Part shown: positions 1 to 12,549 of the stretch, in pieces
Numbering within the stretch: the first letter of the stretch is position 1
Layout of the letters: the number at the start of each line of letters is the position of its first letter
Assembly (NCBI GenBank): GCA_013365325.1
Contig: JABVXV010000057.1
Coordinates: 1 to 64,000, forward strand
Source of the DNA: Dipetalonema caudispina
Lineage: Eukaryota; Nematoda; Chromadorea; Rhabditida; Onchocercidae
DNA: 64,000 nucleotides
Direction: 5' to 3'
Made by a program: the position numbers and the translations under genes
Notes under the pieces: generated by a model
Database searches by the model: none
What the model saw: the letters and a program-made list of their open reading frames with translations, nothing else
Told to the model about the DNA's origin: nothing

Positions 1-315
1 CATTATTTATTATATGTTATTTATTGTTTACTATTACTTATTGTTCACTATTATTTATTATTTACTATTATTTATTATTTTTATTATTTATCATTTACTA
101 ATATTTATTATTCATTATTTATTATATATCATTTATTATTTACTATTATTTATTATTCACTATTATTTATTATTTTTATTATTTATTATATGCTACTATT
201 TATTATTCATTATTTATTATATATTATTTATTGTTTACTATTATTTATTATTCACTATTATTTATTATTATTATCGTTGTCATCACTATTATCATTTGTA
301 TCATTTATTATTATC

Positions 316-391
<76 letters not shown>

Positions 392-540
392 TTTATTTTT
401 ATTACTATTTTTATTATTATTATTTTCTACCGTCGTTACACCATGACGATTGCAACATAATTATTAAAGTTGTCACTAATATCACCGCCATGATTTTCGT
501 ACTATTGTTATTATATCCATCATAATAAATAATAATAGTA
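1..540. repeat. TTA/TTTA simple-sequence tract
   Basis: The first 540 bases are almost pure A/T simple sequence. Degenerate TTATTTATTA-like units run to about 315, followed by an uninterrupted (TTA)n run from about 316 to 390, then decaying copies. Several frames stay open only because the repeat has few stop codons; their products are Ile/Leu/Tyr homopolymer-like and are not genes. The tract starts at the window edge, so its full length is unknown. Confidence 0.95.
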
Positions 541-2590
541 ATAATAACTGATGAAAGAATCATGGATAGCGTTTACTTTACGATTATCAACACTACCATG
601 ACCATTATCATTATATAATTATTATTGTCAAACGGTATTACTTTTATGATATTATCATCATCAACTATTATCAGTTTAGCAATCAATGTTATCACTGCGT
701 ATTATATTACCTTTGCTAAAGTCATTTACTTTATCACAAAGTTTTCTTTTTTATATATGAATCAATCATTAAAATAAACTATGCAATGAATTCAAATCAT
801 TCTAATTATTAGGAAGGAATTTTCATTATGCTTTTTATACAAAAATGCGAACTTTGTTCTCCTCATGTTAAAGTGCTTTTTTTTCCTAAAATTTGAAATG
901 GAATGTTTATTCCCGTTAAATATCATTATTTTCCATTTTGTATAGTATAGCCAACTAACTGTTTATATCGATTTGGGAGAGTGATCTGAATTCAAAGCGG
1001 AATTGAAACATAACTTTCTGTTCTATTTAACTTCATTTATCTGATTTGATAACATCACCAAAATATTTTTTTCAACTACCAAACGATTTTTTAGAAGACG
1101 TTTGACCTATGATTGCAAAGTCATTGAATATGGAAATCTGGATAGTAAATCTTATCGATAGCTTAGAATTAAATATTAATAACAAGATGTAAACGCTGAA
1201 AACTTCTGAAACATTCAATTAAAGTCTTCATTCATACTTGGTGACACTACATGAGCTTATAGAGAAGGGACAGAGAGCGTGAAAACTTTCTCCAAAAAAC
1301 TTTCGCTTTGTAAATCATCCACTAAAGATATGTCATCAGCTGATATGATAATCAAACATATTAGTTGAATATTTCAAATTAACAAAACATCACCAAATAT
1401 TGATAGTGTGAAATTATGGCGAATTTAGAAAAAAAAAGACTTCTAATGATATCATTGATTGGAAAAGGTAAATAAGAGAAATTACAAACCACTATCAATC
1501 AACAAAAACAACATCAGCAAAATTGGATTTATTTTTGGAGAGCAGCAGATGTCTCTTTTTTAGATTGGAATGAGGAGGGTCTTGATTGGACAATAGAATC
1601 TGAATGATCGCGAAATGCTGTGACATGCAAATGAGGAGCAGACCGCTTTTGTGTTTTTTTTTCAATGGGCCATTTAGCAACAAAAGAAGTCTACCACCTT
1701 TACTTCGATCCTTCTTCCTTTCAACATTATTGCTACTATTTCCAGGTCGGGATGGAGACCATTTTTGGCATTTCTCACTTATTAGAGTAATCAAAAATGA
1801 TAATGGATATCCTTCTGATTCAACAGTATTTCCCGGGAATCTTGCAGTCTCAATTTCGAATCATAGATTGATGTTGAAATTCTGTCGCAAAAAGATGAAA
1901 TCTAAAGCTTATGGCATATGAACCTAATATTATTATTATTTCGCATATTCTTCTCTATTGAAATAGTAACAAAATTTGCCTAATTTTAGGAATGTAAAAA
2001 TGAAATTAAGCGTAATTTGTCAAATGATATCTAATGACCAGAAGTTTCGAAAGTTTCGAAATTTCAACCTTTTCTTGACCTTTGGTACAAAAGAAAGGGT
2101 AAACAATGAAAAATATCACAAATTGAGAGGGAGAGAGAAAGAGAGAGAGAGAAAGAAAGGGACAAATCGTGGACAACGAAGCGGAGAAATGAAATATAAA
2201 TTAATGATCCTTGGTCGAACATGTCCAGTACCACGATGAATGACACATATAGAGGCGGAGAGGGCCATAAGCATTGGATAGGTCGTGCGACAGGAGGATG
2301 TCGTATGGTTAGAAAGGGTTAGCTTGAGGTACTTCTTACCGGATGAGGAGGGAATGTGCGAGATTGTCTAGACATCCTTAGCGCGGTAACATCCTGCTGC
2401 ACACACATTTCAATGTAGCCATTGGTCATCCTAAGAGGAGAAATGTTCAATGATCATTGCCTGATTATAGCAAGCTATATATTTTGCCAGTCAGTGTGAT
2501 TAGTGACTATTTACAAAGATTTATGACTGTAAAATTACCTCTATTTTTACTTGATTCTTTTTTTTTTGGAATTCCGGAGATCTTCTCTAG
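541..2590. other. AT-rich region without a convincing gene
   Basis: This is mostly AT-rich noncoding sequence. Two patches stand out. At about 1740-1870 a good acceptor (a pyrimidine-rich stretch ending in TTTCCAG) is followed by about 150 open bases, with no recognisable product. At about 2250-2420 base composition rises clearly above the surroundings. In that patch the minus strand has a short ATG-led stretch (about 2374 down to 2342) running straight into a GTAAG donor, but no second exon could be joined to it. It may be a promoter or 5' exon region for the candidate gene that follows. Confidence 0.4.
2124..2160. repeat. (GA)n microsatellite, imperfect
   Basis: A purine run of GA dinucleotides with GGGA/AAAG interruptions. 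Similar tracts occur at 3379-3395, about 52962-53000 and, as CT, 61632-61659. Confidence 0.9.
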
Positions 2591-3156
2591 CATTCCTGAT
2601 CTGCGGAATTTCTTCGAAGTTACGGACGCACTACATCACATAACTGGACAAATATCTTGTAATCCGGAGGAAATTTTGTAAGATTTTATAAAACTAAGCA
2701 CAAGTGATACTTTGGAAGTGGGTTTGCCTGAAGAGAGAAATTCGAAGTTTAAAATTGAAAATAGTCTTAGAAACTTCGAGTTTTAAGCAGATTTAAATTT
2801 CAGTATTCCTTGTTGCATTCAGTTGAAAAGATCAGCAATTGTCCGTAGACATTATCCATCTCAGCGATCGCATGTCCATGATGAATTGCGAAGTGCGTGT
2901 TATCCGTCATCCATCAACATGATGAATAATCCGTCCAACTTCTTCATTGTAAAACTTCGTAAGTAAACACGTAAATATGTTGTTATTTGTATTTGCAATG
3001 GCTGATATTTAATTCAATTCAATTTTAATACCAATACTTATGAAAGCAAAGATGAATAGGAAAATATTAACGATTCTTGTAGTTGTGCAACAGTGGACGA
3101 CTACATATGATATCATCGATGAATGTAGATTTCTTTCCCGAAATGTCAAGATGTGA
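2591..3156 (+). CDS. Candidate three-exon Cys-containing gene of unknown family, 3' part
   Basis: Three open segments join in phase: 2591-2677 (acceptor TTCTCTAG, donor GTAAGA), 2804-2958 (acceptor AAATTTCAG, donor GTAAGT) and 3083-3156 (acceptor CTTGTAG), ending at TGA 3154-3156. The joined product is about 105 residues with balanced composition, unlike the low-complexity ORFs nearby. It has a Cys residue (SCNPEEIF) followed shortly by a Cys pair (PCC), then a Cys each in RSACYPSS and DECRFL, and a basic patch VRRHYPSQRS. The first segment begins in mid-codon (phase 2), so at least one upstream exon with the start is missing from the model; no signal peptide can be assigned. The Cys spacing loosely suggests a secreted disulfide protein, but it does not fit the PDGF/VEGF or Spaetzle patterns I know. 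Function unknown. The splice coherence is seen in the sequence; that this is a gene is inference. Confidence 0.4.
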
Positions 3157-5118
3157 CAAAATTATCTGAGGCCTTCGATTTAACTCCTTATTCGGGTCAG
3201 TTAAGTGGATAGAGGGTCAGAAGAATTCAATCAGTAATAGTTCATTTCATATCACACATAATTTTCCTATTCACTCTTTAATCTTGAAATAAGTGCTCGA
3301 TATGTCATCCCAACTTGAAGTTAGCATTTTGAAGAATGTTAAGAAATTTCGTCTATTAAAAATGAGTGTAATACTGAAAGAGAGAGAGAGAGAGAATAGG
3401 AAGGAAAAAAGTGAGACTATTCAGGATTTTCTATATTTTGCTAACACCCCTCCGCAACTGAAATCTCATAGCAAAGTAATCAGAGAGTTATTCAAATGAA
3501 CATCCTTTGCAATCAAATTACCTTAATATTCGATAATATTACGTTCTCTCAGTAGTAAGTTAACCTCTACCTTTCGCCAAAATTTTTTTTATTCTAGTGA
3601 CCTACACTACCCCCACGAAAACGTATGTATTATCAATGTGGACAAAAGCGTAATGATTAAATCAAGTCTAGAACACACTAATAAATTCAAAGATCTTCGC
3701 TTTACGATAGCAGCAACGACTTTCAAATCTCCCAATAAATACATCCCCATAGTTAAGTTGTCTTTTCAACAGCTGTTGCTAACATGCAACTCTTGAATTT
3801 TGCTATCAAAAATTTCATTCCGCATCATACATGTCTATGCAACAAATTAACCTGTCCGTAAGCATTTATACGAAAATCCTATTTTCGAACAAGATAATAC
3901 GCGGAATGATGCATTTACAAAGAACTTCGAGTTCACTTCATTCTGTAAAAAACAGTTTCTCAAGGTCGATCAACAAGTAATATTTGAAGTACATTAGTAA
4001 TATTAAATTCAGAGTTTGAAGTTGAAACTCATCATAATTTCCTGTTATTCGGGAATTTTTCCCTGGACCACATCTTTGCTTATTGCCTGAAAGTGCAATG
4101 TCAATCAGGAGAGGAAGTGTCATACTTTTTAGAAACTTAAAGTTTATTGTCATAAAAGATTTGCAGGAAGGAATTCCTTATAAAATCACAAGGAAATGTG
4201 CAAATAATATTTCTTTGAAATGAAAGCAATTAAATAAAACTTTTCGAAACAAACTGCAACACAAAACAAACTAGCCGAAAGAACTTTTTCCCAAAATCAT
4301 TAAAGAATTGCTCGGAAGCTTGAAAAATGAAACTACATAAATCTGACCCAAAGATAATTAAATGCATCACTGCCATTCTTAAATCCGGAAAATATATTAA
4401 GCTTTTCAAGCAATCATATATATATTCTCCATTATCTCATCATGCAAACAAGCAGCAGCCAGCCTCTTCAGAACTGCCTTTTCTAAAATATGTATTACTC
4501 ACACCATTATTCCTTCTCTTTTGAGTCGTTTTTGTCCGGAAAGCAGAAAAGCGAAATTTAAACGCGAATATAAAAAGAGTAAGAAATGAATATATAAAAA
4601 GTTCGTGACTGGATATGAAGGAGACACCCGCAAACGTAACCATAAGACAAAGAGTTCAACATATTAAATCTCAAATGACCAGTAGATTTCCTCTAGCATT
4701 TCACGCTCTTCCATATTCATCAGATGTGACCTATCATACAACTGAAGGAACGTATAATGAAGCATACTATCAGTATTAGCATTACTAAAAACTGGCATTT
4801 AAAAAATACATATATAACAAACAGCGCAGCAATATACATGAACATTTTGGATGCCAAAATAATGTAGCATACAAGAAAACATATTTCTGGAACACTTCCG
4901 ATTTTCAAGTGACTGGAAAAAATTACCTTCGATATATATGTATTTTGGAAGATTGAGTTCAAAAAGTCCCAGAAAGGAAGCAGCAAATTACTTACATTTA
5001 AACTTCAAATAAGTCGCTATTTAAAGTTGAAATATACGAACAAGTTTCCTTTGAATCATCAAAGAGTAAATTTCAAACTAATCATCATATGTGGTAACGG
5101 TGCTTTTGAAAACTCTTG
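3157..5118. other. AT-rich intergenic region
   Basis: No exon-like segment with matching splice sites was found on either strand. A (GA)n microsatellite lies at 3379-3395. The right end should contain the 3' UTR of the minus-strand coronin gene, but I see no canonical AATAAA on that strand close to its stop codon. Confidence 0.6.
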
Positions 5119-8100
5119 TTAGGAAGACCGAGAAGTGTCACGGGTTACATCCAGCTGCTGCAATTGAGTTTGCAGGAAATCGATTCGACTATCCTTCCAA
5201 TGGATTTCATATCGTAAACTCTCTATATCTTGCTGAAAAAAAAGAATAGACTATCGAGAAGCTAGTCCAAATTATAACAAAAACTGCCGAAAATTTTGAA
5301 TTTGTTCGAATAAGGTAGTTTGATTTCCGTACAAAACCACAGGTAGATAGAACTTTCGTGGAAATTTTTTTGAAACTTCTAAATATAAACGAACAATGGG
5401 TAAAAGATGGAGACATGCAAATATACTAGTAAGAATAACATAAACAAGGTGAACGATATGCAAGTAAAAGTGAGTAACTAAGTTCAAAAGTTAAATAAAA
5501 ATAATATAAATATAAAAATCAAAAAGACAAACAATTTAACAACAAAATAAAAATAAGAAATAAGTTGAGGAAATGGCTCGTCCAAAAGATATCTCAGAAT
5601 TAAATTTAAAAATGACAGTGCTTCGGATTTCTTTTTCGACCATCATTTCCATTAGTCGGAGGCTAAACTTTCAGTATCTTCCTCAAGAAACAAAAGATTA
5701 AATTCAAGGATTTAACAGGCGGGTATGAAAAAAGCGTTGTATCAGGAACTAATGGCTTTCGAACTTTATGATTATTATCGATTTTATAAGACATGCAGTA
5801 AAAAGTTTCACAAAATCTGTTAGCAAAATAATTTGGTGATGTACTGATTGGCCTATTCTAACATGAATTAACAAAATACTTTGAGACTTAAAGTGGTGTA
5901 TAAGTATATCAATTAAAACAGTACAAATAGAGACTTAAAGTGGTGTATAAGTATATCAATTAAAACAGTACAAATAAAGAGAAGATAAGCATGCAAGCTT
6001 GCAGCGCTATGTTCATGCAATAATTGCTCTGATAACTATAATGTTCAAGAGAATTATCAAGTATATAGCTATCACTGATATTGACTTCTAATAATACGTT
6101 CAAAACCTATGTAAGAACTTGCAGACATTTCAACCTGTTGCAGATGAACAATTTTTTCCAGTTGTTCGCATCTACTTCGACATTTCCATAACTCACGTTC
6201 CATTTCCCTCAAAACATTCACCACCGCTTCTTCCGAAAAACAGCTGCGACTGCTGGAATGATCACTAAGTCCGGTTAATCTAATAATGACTTTCGAATAA
6301 TGATTTTAGAAACATCAAAATAAGCTAATAAGAGATTTCTTGTGCTAATGTGGTAAAACGTTTTACACTGATCCACCCGTTAATTTTTTTTGAAAAAATT
6401 CACTTATTATACCACTTATCATTCAAGCTATTAGTAATCTCAACATAAGTACATTGGCTTGATTTACAAACAACTCATAGTAACTAATGTTCAAACTATG
6501 CAAATTTTACAACTTAACCAAATAAGCTACATAAAAGCATCTGAAAGATTCTAGGCACCTACCTATCATTATCTTCACTTTGCCCTCGTCTCTCCAGTTT
6601 ATCATCCTCATTATTCAATTTTTGCACCATCGATGGTTTATGCGGCTCTGTTCGTTTCATTAGCAACCCATCACATCGATTACTGGATCGGCTTTCCAGA
6701 GAAACACTTGGTGCCGAACCAGTCTTCGATGCAACACCGTTGCCCGATTCTAAAAAAGAAAGGAATTTCTAAGATTTCAAATTCACAAACCAAAGATATA
6801 GAAAATATCGAGGAATACTGACCCTTTAACACTACCAGAAGCTCCATTTGCAAATGTTTACTTGATGCAGGTGTAAGACAGAAAAAAGTTTTAGGTCCCG
6901 GAAATTTAAATAAGAAATGAAAATATTAATAGTGCTTGAGTCTATATGCTAACATTTTGCTAGAAAATGAAAAATACCTAAGCTAATGGCTAAAAATACA
7001 CAACTTTGAAGGTATTAAGTTAGTTAGTACACTAACTGATTGAAAATAATGATGCACTTCGGTCAATAATGCTGGTGATCCGTGGAATGGATGACGAATT
7101 TTTGTTATTTAGTGCAATAACATCGGTAGCACTGACAGCAGTTGGAGCATTTTTCTCACTGACTGGAGATGAAAGTGACGCAGGCGTTTTTCCATTTTTG
7201 TTATTTTCCTCTCCAATATGTATACCATTTGTTTCATCCCTTTCTCTTCAAAAAAATAAAAAATAAAGAAAAGAAAGAACCAGGTTCTTTAAAATCAATT
7301 CCAATCATACCACTATAGATAACAGAACCAAAACTGAAATCATTAGAAATGTTTTTTTTAAATAATATCCACAAATTCCAAAGAAATCTAACGATTCAAG
7401 GATAAAAATACCGATTGGGCATGTCCTAAATAAATCATCAAACTTCACATAAATCTCATCTAGAATGGTAAAGTTAAAGGAACAAAACGTACAACAAAAT
7501 GATTCAATAAAATAACTTGAATAACAACATACTCCTTCGTGTGCTGTTCCTCTTCAATCTCATCTGCGGACTCGGCTGCCAGTTTTGCCTTAATTCTTTC
7601 GATCTTCAGTAGCTCCTCACGATCTTCACGATCTGTTATTTCACGATAGTCGGGTTTTGTCACCTAATGACAAAACCGATTAACTGACCAAGCGGAAAAA
7701 TAATAGTTCTAAACTTTTGGTAAACAAAATCAAAGAAATTAAAACCAGAATTTTCATCAAATCAAGGAACTGCTACACCTATATATATAAAAATTGCACG
7801 TGGAAAAATCTTAAAGAGTTCGAAAAAACTGAAGTTTTACTAAGTTTTCAGAAAAATTATTTCATGCTTCCCTTTTTCGGAAATTTTAGAAAAGATTTTC
7901 ATCAGCTAAATACTTCGTAATCTTCGAAGTATCACAAAGCTGACAACAGCAACATAAGAAAGAACTATTAAATAACATATTATGAGAATAATTGTAGCCA
8001 CTGTGCAATTCTTTTATGTTTAATGGATTGATAAATATCCTATCAACAGCAGTAACAATATTCATTTCAAAATTCATGGGGATTCGGAATGTTTAGAAGT

Positions 8101-11100
8101 CCGCATAGACAATTCAACTGGTTAACGGTGTTGAACTTAAAGCAATTCCAATGATTAAAAGAACAGGTACCTAAGAATCTAACATCTTTCTCAATTTTTT
8201 ACAGCATTAACAAATTCGATGAAATAAAGAAAATCTTATCCCGATTATCTTCCTTGCCCGCTTGTACAACTCAACGGACAATTTTTTTGAAAGTAGGTAA
8301 TTAGATTATAGTCATTAAATAGAACAAAATTTCATGTTTGATTCTGTTAGCAAAGCTTCCATCCAGTAAGTGATACCAGCAGCCCAAACAGTTTGGTACC
8401 TGCGATCTTTGAAATTGGAACTGTAGCACTTGTTATTTCTAATATCGAATTGTGGTACCTGCGATAAAAACCGGAATTTACGATCATTGTTGACATCGGC
8501 AATAATTAGTTTGGTTCGATTACTCTCTTTGGCGAATGTTACTGGTTTGTTCGTACAGTTTAGTAGACAGTCTTTCAACTCCAGCATGATTGGCTCACGA
8601 TTTAAACCAGCTAACCATTCACGAAATAACAACGATGGAGTTGGCGACCGTGTTGCCGGATATAAATCGGCTTGGAATCCGTCAGCCTAAAAATTTATTT
8701 TGCAAAACACAAAAGATATATTTTTCAAATCCCCTTCAATGACAAATTTTCGGTATTATTCGAAGTAAGTCTATGGTAATTAAGAAAGGTACAATTACAT
8801 CAATTATGAGGTTAATATCGGATCGTTACCTTTCAATCATAACATTAAGCTTCAATATTGCAAATCATTACGCTGTGATGCATGTCCCACATTGCAGGCA
8901 CATTTAGGACATACTCAACAAGACAAACAATCAGTAAAAGATTGGTACACATATCAGTCAAGATGTGACAAAGTTCAGGAGTATGAATGGTGGAAAGTTT
9001 GAGTTATAGCAATACATGGAAGCAAGTTGATAATTCAAACATGTCTTCGAATTGTATCAATTCTAGCCATTCTCAAAAAAAAAAAATCAGAGCAAAGAAA
9101 ATCAATAAAAATTAAAAATATGATTTTTATAACTCGAATTTGAAAAAAAATCGAATAGAAATTCTAAACAGTTCAGCATAAAAAAAGCTATTCCTTTCAG
9201 TAAACAAATGAAAAATAGACAATTTGTTGATACTCGTTGCTAAAGCAAATATCTCTTTACATTTCATCTTGTTTAGTGTCTGAATATTTCAAAATCTATT
9301 TGATTATAAATTTAGAAACCTTCAAAATTAACGAACAAAAATTACATAAAGAAATGAAGGAAAAAGAATGGAAGAAGGTTAGTTCGAAAATTTTGTAATT
9401 CAATTTGATCAATAACTTTTGTCCTCAAAAGATAGAAAACAATCCAGAACTTACTCTTCTCGGAACGAAGAATGACAATGGTTCAATAACCAGCTGTTCA
9501 GCATCTACCCGAAATATCCTCATAATTTCGCACTGCAGCACGTTCAGACCGCGTTTGGGAAGTAGACATACCGCTGTGTGTGCTCTAGAGCCGGAGGATT
9601 CATTCAGATAGGATATAAATGGTGCCTCTTTTAGCAATTCATAAAATCGAATATTTGCATCACCCTAAAAATACTATTAAAATATTAGTAAAATTCAAAT
9701 ACATAGATCAAAAACTTCAATAAAATGTCTAAAAATAAAGCGATTTGTATAGAGTTGAAAATCGAACTTTAAATCTACCTTTCCAGCAATGTACAACAAA
9801 TTGAGATCATTATCAACCATAGGCATGAGAAAACCGGACCCCCCATCGATATCCACAACAGCTAACGGTGCATCCAAAGGTCGAGAACTGTAGATAGCTA
9901 TTTGCCGTCGGGTACTCCGTGAACTCCCAGTTGTTATAAGACGTTCACTGTTGTTTGCCTCCGGCATTCCATAAAATAAAACTCGTGAAAGCATAGTACC
10001 ATCATGAATAAGTTGTGTGCTACGTTGTTTTTCACCCGTACGTGCATCGTAAATTAATAATTCACGTGATTTAGTCGCCACTACAAATTCGGAACAATTG
10101 TAGCTGAAATTATATATCTAAAGTCATCACATAATTTCAGCATTAAAGTAACTTCCAAGAAACTCTGAAAATCATAGCACTTACTTGGAGTCTACTACTA
10201 CTCATTTTTCTTTTCGGGAAACGCACTGATGTCCTGCCTCCCGACTTAAGTTTAAGTAAAGCAATTTTATTACGAGAAGATCTGATATTTATCAATATCT
10301 TGCGAAACTTGTAAAATGATAACAAAGTATCTATCTCAGTATCTCAACCGTGTGTTCAAAACTATGGTCCTACTCACAGACCTCTTCCAACTATGGGATC
10401 TACCGTCTTTTCTATCTCGTATATTAGCTATTCCAAATATTCACCACGATAACATGCAATTCTTTGCTCCTAAAACCTTTAAAAGTTAAAAAAAATAAAT
10501 TACCTTAAGCTCATTGAAACAGCATAGCAATCTTCAATTTTATATACAATTTTATCTGTTTCAATATTCCACAACACTATTCGACCATCTAATGAAGCCG
10601 AAAAGACAGCATTATCAACTGTCGTATGCCATTCAATTGTATGAACGCGCCGGGAATGTGCTCTGGATATTCGCAAACAGCTGTAATCTGATAAAAATTA
10701 AGTTATTAATTCAAACGGTACAACTAACTCCCGTTTTCGATAGCCAGACAAGCAAACTTCATCCTCACTAAATAGTCTAAGTTTGTTAGTATCACAGTTT
10801 TATAAATGACTCAAGATAATTGTGCAGTAAATTCGTGGTTAATATTTTCATAGATTCTATTTGGAACTTCTCAACAAAATTTCGAGTACAGCAGTATCAC
10901 ATGTTTATAACTTCGAATAACAGCGAAGTATTAATCAGCCTTCTAATCCAGAATTCTACAATGGAAACCCGAATTGTCTTATGATTCGCCCAAATGCAAA
11001 GTTTCCGTTACGTAAGCAATAAGTCATATAAATTTTCGTCTTTTAATTTTAAATTCCTTTGATGCTAGTCGTCAAATTTCATATGAAGAGAAAATTATAA

Positions 11101-12465
11101 CCGAATTCTAAGCATATCATCGATATGCCATATTCGAACTGTGGCATCATGAGATCCGGTAGCTAAAACATTATCATTGAAAGGGTTCCATTTTACATCA
11201 CATACGGCACCCTGAAATACAGAATAGCTTAAATTTTATTAAAACTATGGAAAGGTATGAGTAGGAAGGATTTTTCGATCTTTTTTCCTCTTAACGATGA
11301 TTTAAATCCTGCTTAAAACGATCCTTAGAATGTATCTGCCGAACAACAAACGAATACTAAGTGGATGACACCCGCCACTAATGGAGCACTGCAAACAGTA
11401 AAACAGATAGCAAATTCTAAATGACAAGCATACTTCATGATCCTTAATTTTGCCTAATTCCATTCGCCCTCGACCCATACGACACAGTTTGGCAATTTGA
11501 ACAACGCCGCCAGCAGGAACATCGATAGCCAGTGCAATCATTTTGGGGTTCGCGGCTACCGCTAACCCGTGTCCTGGTCCCGTATCGTACCATTCACTAC
11601 GCCGTACACTTTTGGAATATATGTGACGAAACCGAGAATATTTCAGCTTCGATAAAGCTTCTGAAATTTTTTCTTGATGACCTTTTCCATTGAAGAAAAA
11701 AAAAAAAAAACGCATCCCTTTTCATTTCTCTTCACTACCCTTTTTCTTCTTTAAAGATTTTGCTAGAACTGATAAAGATTCTAAAGGATATTCGTCATGA
11801 TAGTGAGAGCACCATGATCATTTTTTTTTTACTTTTTTTTTAACTATGTCTATGTGAGAATGAGATTAAACTAAAAATTCCTTGCTAAGTTACCACATTC
11901 GCTGCTATGCTCTTCCAAATCTGAGGAAAAAACTCTGCTAAAAGACAAAAAAAAGGAAAAAGACCTCAAGTCAACCAATGGTGTAAACTTCGTTAAAAAG
12001 TTATAATTAAATAATAAATATTGTGAACTTGAATTATCAAATTGGGTCATTTACAGAGAGCATAGCCGTAAAGTCATCGAAGTTAAAAATGAAACTATGG
12101 ACATTACTTATACAGCATAATAACCAGCGAAAATTATAGACTTAAATTATCGAATACGACTGATAAGAATTAACAAAGGAAGTGTAGAATTACTATTAAA
12201 CAAAAGACTACACATTATCACTGATTATTTCCAGTACTTATCACCATTACATTAAAAATCAGCAGTTTCCGATATTTACAAATGAACTTTCTCACTACGT
12301 TCACGACATGCTTATAATTCAATTTATTAATCAATCGAATTCATGCAATTAATATATTAAGTCCTCTCCTTTTCCTTCTTAAGTGAAACCTATGCATAAA
12401 TTTAGAAAATGGATTGCATATATAATAGAAAGTACAAAAAACTCATGATAATACTTACCGGACAT
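5119..12465 (-). CDS. cor-1: Coronin, WD40 actin-binding protein
   Basis: Coronins bind F-actin and Arp2/3 and control actin turnover at the cell cortex. Twelve exons join in frame (minus strand, 5' to 3'): 12465-12459, 11660-11434, 11211-11102, 10680-10504, 10103-9779, 9664-9455, 8686-8459, 7663-7533, 7239-7037, 6749-6563, 6279-6135, 5232-5119, giving about 687 aa. Family signs: the N-terminal SRFRHIYSK block (residues about 11-19); WD repeats such as VKWNPFNDNVLATGSHD and AHSRRVHTIEWH; the stretch LITTGSSRSTRRQ; the post-propeller block DGFQADLYPAT...EWLAGLNREP (about 354-385); a low-complexity linker (about 430-600); and a C-terminal coiled coil (about 615-680). Within the coil, RCEQLE fits the R-h-x-x-h-E trimerisation pattern of short coronins. 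The start ATG lies only 7 nt before the first donor, and the join restores MSEALSK. Donors of exons 3 (GTTATA) and 9 (GTTAGT) and the acceptor of exon 9 are weak; a small extra exon near 6820-6870 is possible. cor-1 is the C. elegans name; orthology is inferred. Confidence 0.92.
5883..5976. repeat. 47-bp perfect tandem duplication
   Basis: Two adjacent identical 47-bp units, 5883-5929 and 5930-5976, each starting GAGACTTAAAGTGGTG. They lie in the last intron of the coronin gene. Perfect identity in AT-rich intron sequence implies a recent duplication. Confidence 0.93.
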
Positions 12466-12542
12466 TCTGGAAAGTGTTCCTTGCAAAATGTACCAATGTT
12501 AGTGGAGATCGCCCATGGCGAGATTGTAAACAATAAACATCA
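12466..12542 (-). other. Coronin 5' UTR exon segment with upstream 3' splice acceptor
   Basis: On the minus strand an ATTTCAG acceptor (12543-12549) lies 77 nt before the coronin start codon. The segment contains an upstream ATG (ATGGGCGATCTCCACTAA) with its own stop, so it is untranslated leader. An acceptor here means either a spliced leader is added or an untranslated exon lies further upstream, in the gap that extends towards 20.8 kb. Confidence 0.6.
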
Positions 12543-12549
12543 CTGAAAT

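Noticed and set aside
14..525. Three overlapping ORFs of 71-148 codons at the left end
   Set aside because: They are translations of the TTA/TTTA simple repeat, homopolymer-like in all frames, with no coding signature.
10143..10325. Minus-strand ORF inside the coronin gene as an extra exon
   Set aside because: Exon 10680-10504 joins directly to 10103-9779 in phase and restores a continuous WD repeat; inserting this segment breaks the frame or adds unrelated sequence.
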